Part shown: positions 48,500-60,269 of the stretch, piece after piece
How positions within the stretch are numbered: the first letter of the stretch is position 1
Layout: each line of letters starts with the position of its first letter
Assembly (NCBI RefSeq): GCF_008728515.1
Contig: NC_044977.1
Coordinates: 186,733,987 to 186,797,986 of the forward strand
Length of the DNA stretch: 64,000 nt
Source of the DNA: Papio anubis
Lineage: Eukaryota; Chordata; Mammalia; Primates; Cercopithecidae
Reading direction: 5' to 3'
Program-made: the position numbers and the translations under genes
Notes under the pieces: model-generated
What the model was told of the DNA's origin: nothing
The model's database searches: none
The model's input: the letters and a program-made list of their open reading frames with translations, nothing else

Positions 48500-50230
48500 C
48501 TGCATAGAAAGATCTCTTTATGTTTAGGTGGAAACCCAAATAGGGACATCAACATAAAGCTGGCACTTAAAATGATTATATCTTTAACAAAAGTGTGAGA
48601 GAGAAAAAAAGCTCAATTGGCAGAAATTAGTAGCAAGAAAAACTTGCATTATTTGACTTTAACAGAATGATGAGGAAAGAAAACAAATTTGTCGAACATT
48701 CACAAACACAAGTTGGCTGTCATGTGAATACATAACGCAGATTAACACATCTGCATGATCTAATATAGCATAAGCACAGGGTCATGTTTAAAATGGTCCC
48801 AGGTTGACAGTGCCCCCAGTCACTCACCAAAGCAAACACTATTTCTCTGAACGAAATACAATTTCAACCTAGACCTCAAAACTTCCCACAGTTTCTTAGA
48901 ATATGAATATTCTTAGAACATGAATCTGTAGCCTAAAGTAAAACACACACACACACACACATGCACACACACACAAAATAGGCACAATTAGTGAGACTCA
49001 ATAGAAAAGAGAAACCCACACAAGTCAGGCCTGCAATTATATCAGGTACTGAAACATAAAATATATGACAGAATATTTAGAATATATGTTAATATGTTTC
49101 TATAAAAAGACAGGCTTGAACAAGTGAAATAGTATAATAACAAAGAAAACTAAAAAAACACTTCTTTTTAAGAATTATTATTATTATTATTTTTATATGA
49201 GACAAGGTCTTGCTCTGTCTCCCAGGCTAGAGTACAATGACGTGATCACGGCTCACTGCATCCTTTATATCCCAATGAAAGCAATCCTCCCACCTCTGCC
49301 TCTGCAGTAGCTGGGACCACAGGTACACGCCACCATGCCCAATTAACTTTTCTACTTTTTATAGCAGCACGTTCTCACTATGGTGCCCAGGCTGATTTTG
49401 AACTCCTGGGCTCAAGGGATCCTCCAACCTCAGCCTCTCAAAGTGCTGAGATTACAGGTGTGAGACACCATGCTCAACCAAAAACCACACTTCTAAAATA
49501 AAAAGTAGATAAAATTTAAAACATTATTAATGGAATTTAATATAAAATGAATACAGTTTAAAACCCAGTGTATGGTTAAATAAGAGATTAAACACAGCTG
49601 AATAAAAATCTAGAAAATAGATCTCAACAGACAATTAAAAATACAGTGAAGAGAAACAATGGGAAAATGTGAAAAAGAAGTTAAGGGACATGAAGACCAG
49701 AGTGAGATGGTCTAACATACATTCATTTGGAGATATCTCAGAAGGAGATTACATAGAAAATTTGGGAGAGAGGCTATAATAAAAAAAAAATGGCTGTTAA
49801 ATTTTCAGAATCACTATGAAGTATTATTTCCATATTTTACAAAAGCTATCATCAAATGGAAAAAGTAATGGTAACACAGATTAACTTAGAGCATGGGGAA
49901 ATTATGGAACACCAGAGGCAATGAAATTATCTCACTATATAAATAAAAAAGAAATTATATACATAAAAATGATTAAACTTAGATCTGAATTCTCAACAGT
50001 AATATATTAATATATTTAAATTAGAGTGCTTATATAAAAATTTTGGAATGACACATTAAGGTATTAATAGCAATTACCACCAGAGAATGGGATTAGGGTA
50101 GGGGGCAGTATCTTCTGATTTTATGGACTTCTGTAAATCTTTTACATTTTGACCAACCAAAAAATTTGTTTTGTGGATTTTTAAAAAGTAAGTACCTTTT
50201 TCAAATTTGAGAAAATAAAATGTTATATTT
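48500..50230 (+). repeat. Old L1 (L1M/HAL1-like) 5' UTR-ORF1 region, interrupted by Alu
   Basis: The ORF1-like stretch is clear at 49600-49800 ('gaaaaagaagttaagggaca', 'gagatggtctaacatacatt', 'ctcagaaggagattacatag'). The flanking A-rich text fits the upstream L1 region but is weaker. A (CA)n run lies at 48942-48975. No intact reading frame. Confidence 0.55.
49195..49479 (-). repeat. Alu SINE, old (AluJ-like)
   Basis: Reverse Alu preceded by an ATT-type tail (49176-49192). 'gagacaaggtcttgctctgt' to 'gagacaccatgctcaacc'. Well diverged and inserted in the old L1. Confidence 0.9.
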
Positions 50231-50369
50231 ATCTAGTGGAGTAATATGCAGCATATAAAATAAATAGATCTCTCTATACTACTATGGGAAGATACTCAAA
50301 GTTTATTATTACATGAAAAGCATGTGGCAGGATGGTGCACACTGGATGATCTAAGTTCTTTTTAAAATA

Positions 50370-51810
50370 GAATCATACACTGGATAATGACATTTGGTCA
50401 ACAATGGACCACATATATAAAGGTGCTTCCATAAATTATAATAGAGCTGAAGAATTTCTGTTACCTAGTGACATGGTAGCTGTTGTAAAGACTTTGGTGC
50501 AACACGTTACTTTCATGTTGGTAGTGATCCTGATACAAAGGAACTTACTGTGCTTCTAGTCAGATAAAAGTCTATCACAGACAATTATGCACAGTATATA
50601 ATACTTGGTAATGATAACAGGTGACTATGTTGCTAGTTATGTATTGGTGATACTACACTTTTTAATTGCTCTTTTAGAGTGTACTCCTTCTACATATATA
50701 CATACATATGTGTTTATGTATGTATGTGTGTGCATATATATGCACACATCCTTATATGTGTGTGTATATATGTGTATAATATATGTGGATATATCCTCAG
50801 CCACATCCTTCCTTGAAGAAGTATTTCAGAAGAAGGCATTCTTGTCATAGGAGATGACACCCCCTTGCCTGTTATCGTCCATAAAGACATTCCAGGGTGG
50901 AGATGGAAGACAGTGATACTAATGATAGTCACCCCATGTAGGCCTGTACTAAGGTGTGTGTTCTTGTCTTAGTTAACAAAAATATTTGAAAAGTTAAAAA
51001 AAAATTGAAAGACAGAATAAAGCTTATACATGAGAACATAGGAAAGAAAATATTTTTGTACCGCTATACAATGATTGTGTTTTAAGCTAAGTATTATTTA
51101 TTATGAAAGTGTCAAAGAGTTACAAAAACAAAAATGTTCATAAAGTAAAGCAGTTACAGTAATCTAAGGCTAATGTATTATTGTAGAAAGAAAGATGAAA
51201 TTTTTTAAAAATAAATTTTGTGTAGCCCAAACATACCGTGTTTATAAAGTCTACAGTAGCATATACTTAGCATTGTGTTATAATCACCTACAGTATTCAG
51301 TGCAGTAACACATTGTACAGTTCGTTTGCTTGTTTGTTTTTGTTTTTTGAGACAGAGTCTCACTCTGTTGCCCAGGCTGGAGTGCAATGGCGCAATCTCG
51401 GCTCACTGCAACCTCCACCTCCTGGGTTCAAGCAATTCTCCCGCCTCAGCCTCTGGAGTAGCTGGGATTACAGGTGTGCGCCACCAAGCCCCGCTACTTT
51501 TTTGTATTTTTAGTAGAGATGGGGTTTCACCATATTGGTCAGGCTGGTCTTGAACTCCTGACCTCAAGTGATCTGCCCCACCTCAACCTCCCAAAGTGCT
51601 GAGATTCCAGGCATGAGCCATTGCGCCTGGCCTCACACTGTACAGTTTTATAGCCTAAGGGAAATAGGCTATACTATATAGCCGAGATATGCAGTAGGCT
51701 GTACCACTCAGGTTTGTGTAAGTACAATCCTGTTTGCACAATGATGAACTAGTCAAAGGATGCATTTCTAAGTATGTATCCCTGTTGTTAAGTAATGCAT
51801 CATTGTACAG
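50370..51810. mobile_element. Tigger/MER2-type DNA transposon with Alu insertion
   Basis: The left end reads 'gacatttggtcaacaatgga', and the right end carries 'aggctatactatatagcc', 'ggtttgtgtaagtacaatcc', 'gatgcatttctaagtatgta' and 'ttgttaagtaatgcat'. The internal text ('cagtattcagtgcagtaaca') matches MER2/Tigger-type elements. A TATG/TACA-rich patch (50690-50790) and an Alu (51323-51633) interrupt it. No transposase frame survives. Confidence 0.75.
51323..51633 (-). repeat. AluS-like SINE with 14-bp target-site duplication
   Basis: Full-length reverse Alu. CACATTGTACAGTT (51309-51322) before and CACACTGTACAGTT (51634-51647) after differ at one base, confirming a clean insertion into the Tigger element. 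Confidence 0.96.
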
Positions 51811-51830
51811 GTGAGCAAAACAAGTAACAG

Positions 51831-52275
51831 TGCTATGGTTTGAATACCATTTATTTATCCCCACCAAAACTCATGCTGAAATTTGATTCCCAGTTGGGAG
51901 GTGTTGGGAGGTGGGGCCTAGTAGGGGGTGTTTTGATTATGGGGTAAGATCCGGGATAAATCACTTGGTGCTGTTCTGGAGGTAGTGAGTGAGTAAGTTC
52001 TTGCTGTTTCAAGACTGGATTGGTTCTAGAGGGAATGGAGAGTGGGTTGTTACAAAGCCAGGATGCCCCTCATGTTTTCCTGTCTTCACATATATCTGCT
52101 AACTTTTTGACTTTCCTCAATGTGTTGTGACATAGTACAAAAGCCTTTGCCAAACGCTAGAGCCATGCCCTTGAACGTTTCAGCCTGCCGAACTCTGAGC
52201 TAAATACATCTCTTTTCTTTATGAACTATTCAGTGTCAAGTATTATTTTACAGGAGTACAAAACAGACTAAGACA
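51831..52275 (+). mobile_element. MaLR LTR, MST-type
   Basis: Solo LTR: 'tgctatggtttgaatacc', 'ttgattcccagttgggaggt', 'ggaggtggggcctag', 'gagtgagtaagttcttgctg' and the 3' end 'acaaaacagactaagaca'. No internal sequence attached. Confidence 0.9.
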
Positions 52276-52302
52276 AATGGCTACTAACACCAAAAAAAAT
52301 AT

Positions 52303-52627
52303 ATAGCCTCCCTTATCTGTGATATGTTCCAAGATCCTCAATAGATGCTTGAAACCCTGGATACTATTAAATACTATACAAACCATGTTTTCTTTTTCCT
52401 ATACATACATATATACCTATGATAAAGTTTAATTTATAAATTAGGCATAGTAAGAGATTAACAGCAATAACTACTAATAAAATAGAGTAGTTATTATAAT
52501 AACATTTATAAGCATATAATATGTCATTCTTTCTCTCCCAAAATACTGTAATATTTTCGGGCCATGATTGACATAGGGTAACTGAAACCATGGAAAGTGA
52601 ATCCATGGAAAATGGGAAATTACTGTA
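52303..52627. mobile_element. Short pogo/Tigger-like MITE (MER44-like)
   Basis: The left end 'cctcccttatctgtg' and the right end 'aaccatggaaagtgaatcc...aatgggaaattactgta' suit MER44/Tigger non-autonomous elements, with TA at the edges. 'gggccatgattgacatagg' lies just inside the right end. Too short for a transposase; exact family not confirmed. Confidence 0.6.
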
Positions 52628-54360
52628 TATATAAACTTTGTAAATCCCAGTGTCTTTGTGAATGAGCCTGGGGGTATTTCTTATAAATCAGGATTTGGGA
52701 TTTAGTGTTCAGATTCTTACAACATTTTTTTTTTTTTTTTGGTACTTTTTCAACCCAAAGTGAGGAGCTATACAAATAGGAGCAGTTCACAGTTTTGGCT
52801 TCTGAGTAAGATTGATGACAATAATAAATATAGAAAATGTTGGATTTCATTCTTGAAAGAGTTAAAACAAAAAAAAAAAAACCCACTTTTAAAAAGTGAA
52901 AATACTGTATGTAAAAGATTTGAGCCAAAGTCAAGAATCAAGCAACCAAAAAGTTACAAGTAATCTGAACTCTGCAGAACCAGATAGACTTCACATGGGA
53001 ACAATCCCGTTTCACTTTTAAACGGATACACAATCAGTCAAGTACATCATCAGCTCAAGGACTCAGAGCCTTCTTGGTCATGTTCAAGCTGACATCACCA
53101 GGAGGGTAAATCTAGAGTAAACAAAAACAGGTTTCTTTCTAAATATGGTGCAAATAAGGTTGGACTGAGACATGAGGCCTGGCTCTGCTTTGGACAAATT
53201 TATTCCCCTGTCTAGACCACACCATTTATTTCTATGTAAAGTTAGAAGCTTAAAATAAAGTTTAGGCAGTGAAAATATGAACTGAAGGATAAACGCAGCC
53301 TGTCCACCTTACGGTAAGGATCACCTGATATTTTTAGCAAAACTTAAAACTTTTAACTTGCTAATGTAATTTACATATGATGAAGGCCTGAAATAATTAA
53401 GCGTGTAGATCCTAAACTGCTTCTGGAAAGTGAGAGGAAGAGAAAAAGAGCTGTTGAGGTTCTCTCGAGGAATTGTCTTCTCTGCGGTGGGAGATATATT
53501 TTCATTTCTGCATGCCAAGCCTGCTGAGACTCGTCCCAGGAAAAAAAAAAAAAAAAGTTTAAAAAGCCTGTTTGGTTTCACATTACAAGTAGGATGCTGA
53601 TTTTGCAATGAAAAGGCAGCAGAGCAGTGGTCAGCTTAGAGAAATAAAGAATGATATATCCTAAATCTTTCTGAAAGGATGACCTTATATATTAACTGAA
53701 ACATTTTGCCATTTGTAATTTGATGTTAAATTACAGAAATGAGTGACAATAATTGATCAGGTGACACAATAAAACAACCTTAGATTTTAAAAATTGCTTT
53801 TCCTGTTGTATATCAAAAGCTTCAAAAAGAGAAATACTTTCCTAATATTTTTTGGCTAAACCTAGAAGATTGGATTAATTTTGAACATTTCAGTAACATC
53901 TTCTATTTCAATGATTCTAGAAAATTCGACTTCATGGGTATTATGTTGCTTCTTTAAATTCAGCTATTTTTGCAGGTCAAAAACAAAATCAAAGCCTTAA
54001 GGAACAACTTGGTCCTTGGGCTTATTTTTTTTGTCTTGCTTGTGTGGAATGCAAGAAAGAATTCTATTACTTGTAAACCAGCTCATACCAATTTCACAAC
54101 CTCCTGTTCTGGCATGTCTAAAGAAATGGTTTCATTAGATTAAAAGAGCAACTTATGCAACTAAGCATGGAAGACTTATTCCTAAAATATGGTGGGGGAT
54201 GTGGGGGGTGAACTTCTCAAACTTTTAAATCCCTTTAAATCAATCAAAGAAAGTATGTTGAACTCTTGCTCTTCTTCATTTAGGGGCCTCTTGAGGAAAT
54301 GCCTTTATTTTCTTCATTTGTTTAAAATGAAGTTTGAAAAATGTGTACTTTTTTTAATTT
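52628..54360. other. Intergenic sequence, no gene seen
   Basis: Unassigned, with A- and T-homopolymers at 52725-52740, 52869-52880 and 53541-53556. Frames here run through these tracts and show no domains. Confidence 0.5.
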
Positions 54361-54589
54361 GGAAATAATTTTAAACTTAAAACTTTTTTGGAAATAATTT
54401 TAAACCTAAAACTTACTTGGAAATAATTTTAAACTTAAAACTTATTTGTAAATAATTTTAAACTTAAAACTTATGTAGAAATAATTTTAAACTTAAAACT
54501 TATGTGGAAATAATTTTAAACTTAAAACTTATGTGGAAATAATTTTAAACTAAAACTTATTTGGAAATAATTTTAAACTTAAAAAGTTG
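54361..54589. repeat. 29-bp AT-rich minisatellite, about 8 copies
   Basis: Unit starts 'ggaaataattttaaactta' and ends 'aaacttatgt'. Copies start at 54361, 54390, 54419, 54448, 54477, 54506, 54535 and 54563. The seventh is 28 bp and the last runs out into flanking text. Copies 4-6 are nearly identical; the first two differ at their 3' ends. Confidence 0.97.
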
Positions 54590-54725
54590 TAAAAATAAAA
54601 AATAGTTAAAAGAATATTCATATAACTTTTCCCTAGAGTCACCTAATGTTAACATTTTATCTCATTTGCTTGATCAGTTTTTTTCTCTCTTTCTTGTGTA
54701 CTTTCTCCTAGAATATACCTTATGT
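54590..54725 (+). repeat. Old interspersed repeat adjoining the minisatellite
   Basis: 'gaatattcatataacttttc', 'gagtcacctaatgttaacat' and 'tttatctcatttgcttgatc' fit a dispersed old repeat that I recall with a 'ttttaaactta' lead-in. It may therefore be the source of the minisatellite unit. Family not assigned. Confidence 0.45.
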
Positions 54726-55103
54726 AACTGCTCAGGCTGAATGTATTTCTTAGTGTGGAGGCAATGAAGGGAAGCAGAGGCATTCTTGATGAAAACAAAG
54801 ATGATCTTTCAAGGCAAGTCCCTCAGGGGTCTGTGCAAGAACCCAGGGAACTGGAGGCATCTCTTCTGTTACAAGTGAGAGGAAATGGCTTCTTCTAGGC
54901 CAAAGGGCTCAGGAGAAACTGGAGGTCTAAGGTTAGAAGCTTATCCAATCAAATGTCCCCACTGCAGTCTCATTCTTCTTCTATCCACTACCTTGTCATT
55001 GACATAAGAGAACTTTAATGGTTATACAATCAGTCTCCTCTGTAGCTTTGCTGCCTTTGTAATTAATTAGAACTTGGGCCTCTGCCTTGTAGCTGCAAGA
55101 GAT
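54726..55103. other. Intergenic sequence, no gene seen
   Basis: Unassigned. Confidence 0.5.
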
Positions 55104-55366
55104 GAGGGTCTTTTTGTTGTTGTTGTTGTTGTTGTTGTTGTTATGAGATGGAATATCATTCTGTCACCAGACTGGAGTGCAGTGGTGTGATCTCAGCTCA
55201 CTGCAACCTTAGCCTCCCGAGTAGCTAGGACTATAGATGCACACCACCACGCCCAGCTAATTTTTGTATTTTAAGTAGAGACGGGATTTCACTATTTGGG
55301 CCAGGATGGTCTCGATTTCTTGACCTCATGATCCGCTCACCTCGGCCTCCCAAAGAGGGTCTTTTT
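55104..55366 (-). repeat. 5'-truncated Alu with 12-bp target-site duplication
   Basis: Reverse Alu whose tail is a (GTT)n tract (55116-55141). The body stops at 'ggcctcccaaa', so about the first 36 bases of the element are absent. GAGGGTCTTTTT flanks it exactly at 55104-55115 and 55355-55366. About 28 bp is missing near the 'caacctt|agcctcccgag' junction. Confidence 0.93.
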
Positions 55367-55791
55367 AAATATTGCCATGGATGCTTTCTTATTTTCATAA
55401 TGTAATTACCTGAGTCTGTTGCTTTAGTCTTGGCTTTTGAAGCTGTAAATAAAATCTGGTCAAATCACAATGTATAAAATTATTGTCACCTCTTTATGAC
55501 TTAAATGCCACCACTTAAAACTACAGAAGCTAAAGCTTCACATTCTGTCTGTACCTTATCCCAGTTTCACTGGTAAAACTCTTAGTAAAGGTAAGAGCAT
55601 GGCATGCAGGGGTTGGCACCACACACTTCCTACCAGCAACACGGTCCTTACTGCTGTCCGACTAATGAGTATGTTAGTTGTAGAATCCCATCTTAGTGGT
55701 ACACTGTCTATGGTCTCTTCTGTTACCAGACAGGTAAGACTAGTTCCCTCCCAAATCAGGTGTGAAATAAGGCTTACTAAAGAGAGTTTGT
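55367..55791. other. Intergenic sequence, no gene seen
   Basis: Unassigned. The 95-codon frame beginning at 55599 runs into the Alu. Confidence 0.5.
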
Positions 55792-56087
55792 GGCTGGGCG
55801 CGGTGGCTCACGCCCGTAATCCCAGCACTTTGGGAGGCCGAGACGGGCGGATCACGAGGTCAGGAGATCCAGACCATCCTGGCTAACACAGTGAACCCCA
55901 TCTCTACTAAAAATACAAAAATTAGCCGGGCATGGTGGCGGCACCTGTAGTCCCAGCTACTCGGGAGGCTGAGGCAGGAGAATGGCGTAAACCCGGGAGG
56001 CAGAGCTTGCAGTGAGTGGAGATAGGCCACTGCACTCCAGCCTGGGCAACAGAGCAAGACTCCGTCTCAAAAAAAAAAAAAAAAAAA
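55792..56087 (+). repeat. AluY-like SINE
   Basis: Full-length sense Alu from 'ggctgggcgcggtggctcac' to a 19-bp poly(A). It contains 'gccgagacgggcggatcacg', the sense form of the CCCGTCTCGGC variant in the 23.1-kb AluY. Few other changes. Confidence 0.95.
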
Positions 56088-56354
56088 GAGAATAAAAAAT
56101 AAAGGTTTTATTTCATCTTCACTTATTCGTTTTCTAATGTTCTTCCATTCTTAATGTAGGTCCAAGTGTCTGACCAATATAATTTTCTTTCTCTCTGAAG
56201 AATTTTGTTTACCATTTCTCGTGAGGCAGATCTCCTGGCAACAAATTCCTTCAATTATTGTTTGTCTGAAAAGTCTATTTCTCCTTCACTTTTAAAAGAT
56301 ATTTTTGCAGGAGACAGAATTGTAGATTGGTGTTTTTGTTTGTTTGTTTATTTT
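56088..56354. other. Short intergenic gap
   Basis: Unassigned T-rich sequence between two Alus, possibly part of the old LINE that continues downstream. Confidence 0.4.
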
Positions 56355-56597
56355 GGGGTTTTGTTTTGAGACAGGGTCTCACTCCTTCACCCAGGTTGGA
56401 GAGCAGTGGTATGATCGCAGCTCACTGCAGCCTCAACTCGCCAGTCTCAAGCAATTCTCCCACCTTTCAGCCTCCCAGGCAGCTGGGACTATGCTCGGCT
56501 AATTCTTGTATTTTTTGTAGAGGTAGAATTTTATCATATTGACCAGGCTGGTCTTAAATACCAGGGTTCAAGTAATCCTCCCACCTCAGCCTCCTCT
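56355..56597 (-). repeat. Alu SINE, old and truncated (AluJ-like)
   Basis: Reverse Alu from 'gagacagggtctcactcc' to 'ccacctcagcctcct', missing the Alu 5' end and part of the inter-monomer region. Highly diverged. Confidence 0.88.
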
Positions 56598-56995
56598 CTG
56601 TATTTGCATGATTTTGGAGGAGACCTTGGCTATAATTCTGATCTTTGGCTCCTCTATGGGCAAGGTGTTTTTATCATCTTGTTTCAAGATTTTTAAACTT
56701 TATCTGTGGTTTTCTGCATTTTGAATATGATATGCCTAGGTGTAGGCTTTTGTTTTTTTTAGTTATCCTGATTGGTGTTATCTGAGATTTCTGGATCTGT
56801 AATTTGGTGTCTGACATTAGTTTGTAGAATTCTCAGCCATTATTGTTTCAGATATTCCTCCCATTCCTTTCTCTTTTTTTTCTTTCTGGGATACCCTTCA
56901 TGAATATGTTACACCTTTTGTATTTGTCCCACGGTTCTCGGACATTCCGTTATTTTAAAGAACATTTTTCTTTTTGCTTTTAGTCTTGAAAACTT

Positions 56996-57908
56996 GTATT
57001 GACAAGAAAAAACCAAACAATCCCATAAAAAAGTGGGCAAAAAAAATTGAAACCAAAAGTATGAACCGACGCTTTTCAAAAGAAGACATACATGTATGTG
57101 GCATTAATCCTATGAAAAAAAGCTCAACATCACTGATCATTAGAGAAATGCAAATCAAAATAATAATGAGATACCAACTCGCACCAGTCAGAATGGCTAT
57201 TATTAAAAAAGTCAAAAAATAACAGATGCTGGCAAGGTAGTGGAGAAAAAGGAATCCTTATACACTGTTGGTGGGAGTGTAAATTAGTTCAGCCATTGTG
57301 GCGAAATTCGTTCAGACAGAGTGGCGATTCTTTAAGGACCTAAAGACAGAAATACCATTTGACCCACCAATCCCATTACTGGGTATATGCCCGAAGGAAT
57401 ATCAATCTTCCTATTATAAAGACACGTGAACACATATGTTCATTACAGTACTATTCACAATAGCAAAGACATGGAATCAATTTAAATGCCCATCAATGAT
57501 AGACTGGATAAAGAAAATGTGGCACATATCTACCACGGAATATTATGCAGCCATAAAAAAGAATCAGATCCTGTCCTTTGCAGGAACACGGATGGGACTA
57601 GAGGCCATTATCCTAAGCAGGCTAATACAGAAACAGAAAACTAAATACTGCATGCTCTCACTTGTAAGTGGGAGCTAAATATTGAGAACACATGGGCATA
57701 TGGAGGGGAACAACGCACACTGGGGCCTTTCAGAGGGTGGAGGGTGGATGGAGGGAGAGGATCAGGAAAAATAACTAATGGGTACTAGTCTTAATACCTG
57801 AGTGATGAAATAATCTGTACAATAAACCTCCATGACATGAGTTTACCTGTGTAACAAACCTGCACATGTACCCATGAACTTTAAATAAAAGTGAATTAAA
57901 AAAAAATT
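56996..57908 (+). repeat. 5'-truncated L1 (L1PB/L1MA-like) 3' end
   Basis: About 0.9 kb of the ORF2 C-terminus and 3' UTR. ORF2-like residues are readable at 57436-57678 (MWHISTTEYYAAIKKN). The 3' UTR has 'gatgaaataatctgtacaat', 'catgacatgagtttacctgt' and AATAAA-like text, then an A-rich tail. Stops and frameshifts make it inactive. Confidence 0.93.
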
Positions 57909-58209
57909 ATATTGGGATACCCTCAAACTCAAGGAACTTATTTTCTTTAGCAGTTCCCAGTCTACTAACCGGCCCACCAAAGGCTTTAGTTCTGTGACAA
58001 TGTTTTTAATGTCTAGCATTTCTTCTTTATTCTTTCTCAGAATTTCCATCTTTCTGCTTAATAAATTGCCCGTCTGTACTGACATGTTGTCTACTTTCCC
58101 ATTAGAGCTCTTACCATATTAATCATAATTTGCACAGCATAGGGATTCTAATATCCCTACTTCAGTTTGGTTCTGTTGCTTGCTATGGCCTTTTGTTTTG
58201 TTTTGTTGG

Positions 58210-58487
58210 CCATTTTTTTTTTCTTTTTGAGACGGAGTTTTGCTCTTGTTGCCCAGGCTGGAGTACAATGGCGTTATCTCGGCTCACCGCAACCTCCTCC
58301 TCCCAGGTTCAAGCGATTCTCCTGCCTCAGCCTCCCTAGTAGCTGGGATTACAGGCATGTGCCACCACACCCAGCTAATTTTGTATTTTTAGTAGAGATG
58401 GGGTTTCTCCATGCTGGTCAGGCTGGTCTTGAACTCCCAACCTCAAGTGATCTGCCCGCCTCGACCTCTGAAAGTGCTGGGATTATG
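58210..58487 (-). repeat. AluS-like SINE lacking the Alu 5' end
   Basis: Reverse Alu from poly(T) and 'gagacggagttttgctcttg' to 'aaagtgctgggatta', so about 25 bases of the Alu head are missing. The plus-strand 127-codon frame through it is antisense Alu. Confidence 0.94.
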
Positions 58488-58995
58488 CCTTGTAACTTTC
58501 TGTTGAAAGCCAAGCATGATATACCAGGTAAAATAACCTTTGGTAAATAGGTCTTTAGTGATGTGGCCGTAAATTGTGGGGCAAGGGAAGTTTTCTATAG
58601 TCCTATGATTAAGCCTAATATTTTAGTGAATCTGTGCCTTTGAGCTGTAAATATCACAAGTGCTTTCAGTTTTCACACCCTTTAGGTGGGACAGGATGGC
58701 CAGGGGCGCCTGGGTTTAATTATTTTCCTTCCCGACCTAAATACTATATGGACTAGAGTTGGCCATTTCCTCTTCCAGATCAGTTAGGCTCTGATACAAC
58801 CTCAATACATTAGAATCTGATAAAATAATGTTTCTTGGGGTAGGCCTTGTTAAGAAGAACAGAATACTCTGGCATTTTTCAATATGGTTACATGTTTCCT
58901 CTTGCTGCTAGAAACAAGAGGGAATTTTTCTCTTATTTTTACTATGGGAATCTGGTATAGCTCCTGAATGTAAAACTCACAAACGTGTGGTGGTT

Positions 58996-59418
58996 CCCCT
59001 ACGACTTGGCCTTCCTGTAGTTTTTAACCCTTCGACTTGTCCACACAGATCCAATTTATTAATTACAGTTTGGTTTTTCTACCCTATTACAGGTTCCAGC
59101 AGAGGTTTCTGCTCAGTAATTGTGATCCTCTGAATCCATCTCTTTCCGCCGTTTTGGGAGGTCTTGGTTTGCTCTGTGATCTCACCTTTCTAATGGATCT
59201 AAGAAAAGTTGATTTTTCAATGTGTTCAGGTTTTTACTTCTTGTTAGTATTCGGTGACAATTTCCAAGCTTCTTACATGCTGGGATAAAAACTGGAAGTT
59301 CTTCTTTCCTTTTTCATGAAGGGCCTCACAAATTTTCAGATGAGTAGTTTATTGTCCTGCTTTTTGTCTATGGAATGTGTGGAGTTCCACAATCTTCTTT
59401 CATCTTTTTCTTGTTCCC
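58996..59418. other. Intergenic sequence, no gene seen
   Basis: Unassigned. An 83-codon frame at 59037-59288 has no domain. Confidence 0.5.
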
Positions 59419-59466
59419 TTGCTTCTCAGCCTTTGGCTAAGATCCAGTGCAGTTATCTTTCTTGTC
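59419..59466 (+). pseudogene. RNU2: U2 snRNA 5' fragment (pseudogene)
   Basis: About 46 bases match the 5' end of spliceosomal U2 snRNA, including the branch-site-proximal start: 'gcttctcagcctttggctaa' then 'gatccagtgcagttatctt'. Relative to U2 as I recall it there are a G-to-A change, one lost T, and a few changes near the 3' end of the match. The rest of U2 (Sm site, stem loops III-IV) is absent. It has no snRNA promoter visible, so it is a dead fragment. Confidence 0.75.
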
Positions 59467-60269
59467 TTGTTCAGTGCAAGCTTGCAGGTTTGGAATTCTC
59501 AAAAGCCTTGTATGTCTCCTATGCATGTCACGAGTATTCACTCTATTAAGTAGGAAGTTCCTCTATAGGCATTTCTTAGATAAACTGATCTCTATTTTTG
59601 GCTTCTGTTGTGACAGTTTAAGGTATACATGAGTTACATGCCTATTCGACCAGCCCTCCATGTGACTGAATACTATGAACTTTGTTCCTTTGCAGCACTA
59701 GCAAAATGTTATCAGCCACACCTTCTTTGTAGTGTCTCTCCTAATATTAGTGTTTTTTGAAATCTGGATAGACTGAGGATTTTCAAAAAATCACTTCCTG
59801 GTTCCTTTTCGCTTAGTTTCCCCCTCACTTTATCTCTTTCCTATCACATTTTACTATAAGCAAGAAGAAACTAGACTGTATCTTCCACAGTCTGCTGGCA
59901 CATCTCTTCAGCTAAATATCTAAGTCTATCGCTTACAAGTTCTGCCTTTCACATAACTATAGAACATAATTCAGCAGCATTTGCCACATAAAAATACTGT
60001 TAGCTCTACAAAAAAGATGCCCTTTTTCCTTTTTCTAATAACATGTTGCTTATTTTTTCCTAAGTCCTCACCACCATCACCTTTGAAGTCCATATATTTA
60101 TCAATGGCATGTTTATAATGATTTAGATGTTTTCTGAGGTAATATAGATTTATTCTATCATGCCCTTCTAAATTCTTCTATTCTATCCATTACCTAAATT
60201 AAAAGATACTTCACACATTTAAGAATTTGTCAAGTAGTCAAGCAGCACCCCACTGTCAGTTAACAAAAT
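59467..60269. other. Intergenic sequence, no gene seen
   Basis: Unassigned. Confidence 0.5.

Larger units (their letters stand above)
56598..58995 (-). repeat. Ancient LINE segment (L1M/HAL1-like), interrupted twice
   Basis: Outside the two insertions the text is collinear with a widespread old LINE-type sequence read in reverse: 'tgagatttctggatctgtaa', 'aattctcagccattattgtt', 'atgttacaccttttgtattt', and after the L1 'aatgtctagcatttcttctt' and 'agagctcttaccatattaat'. An L1 (56996-57908) and an Alu (58210-58487) are inserted. The right boundary is uncertain. Confidence 0.5.

Noticed and set aside
58167..58550. 127-codon plus-strand frame
   Set aside because: Standard antisense-Alu frame. Similar frames occur in the Alus at 16639-16863, 37341-37698 and 51313-51553.
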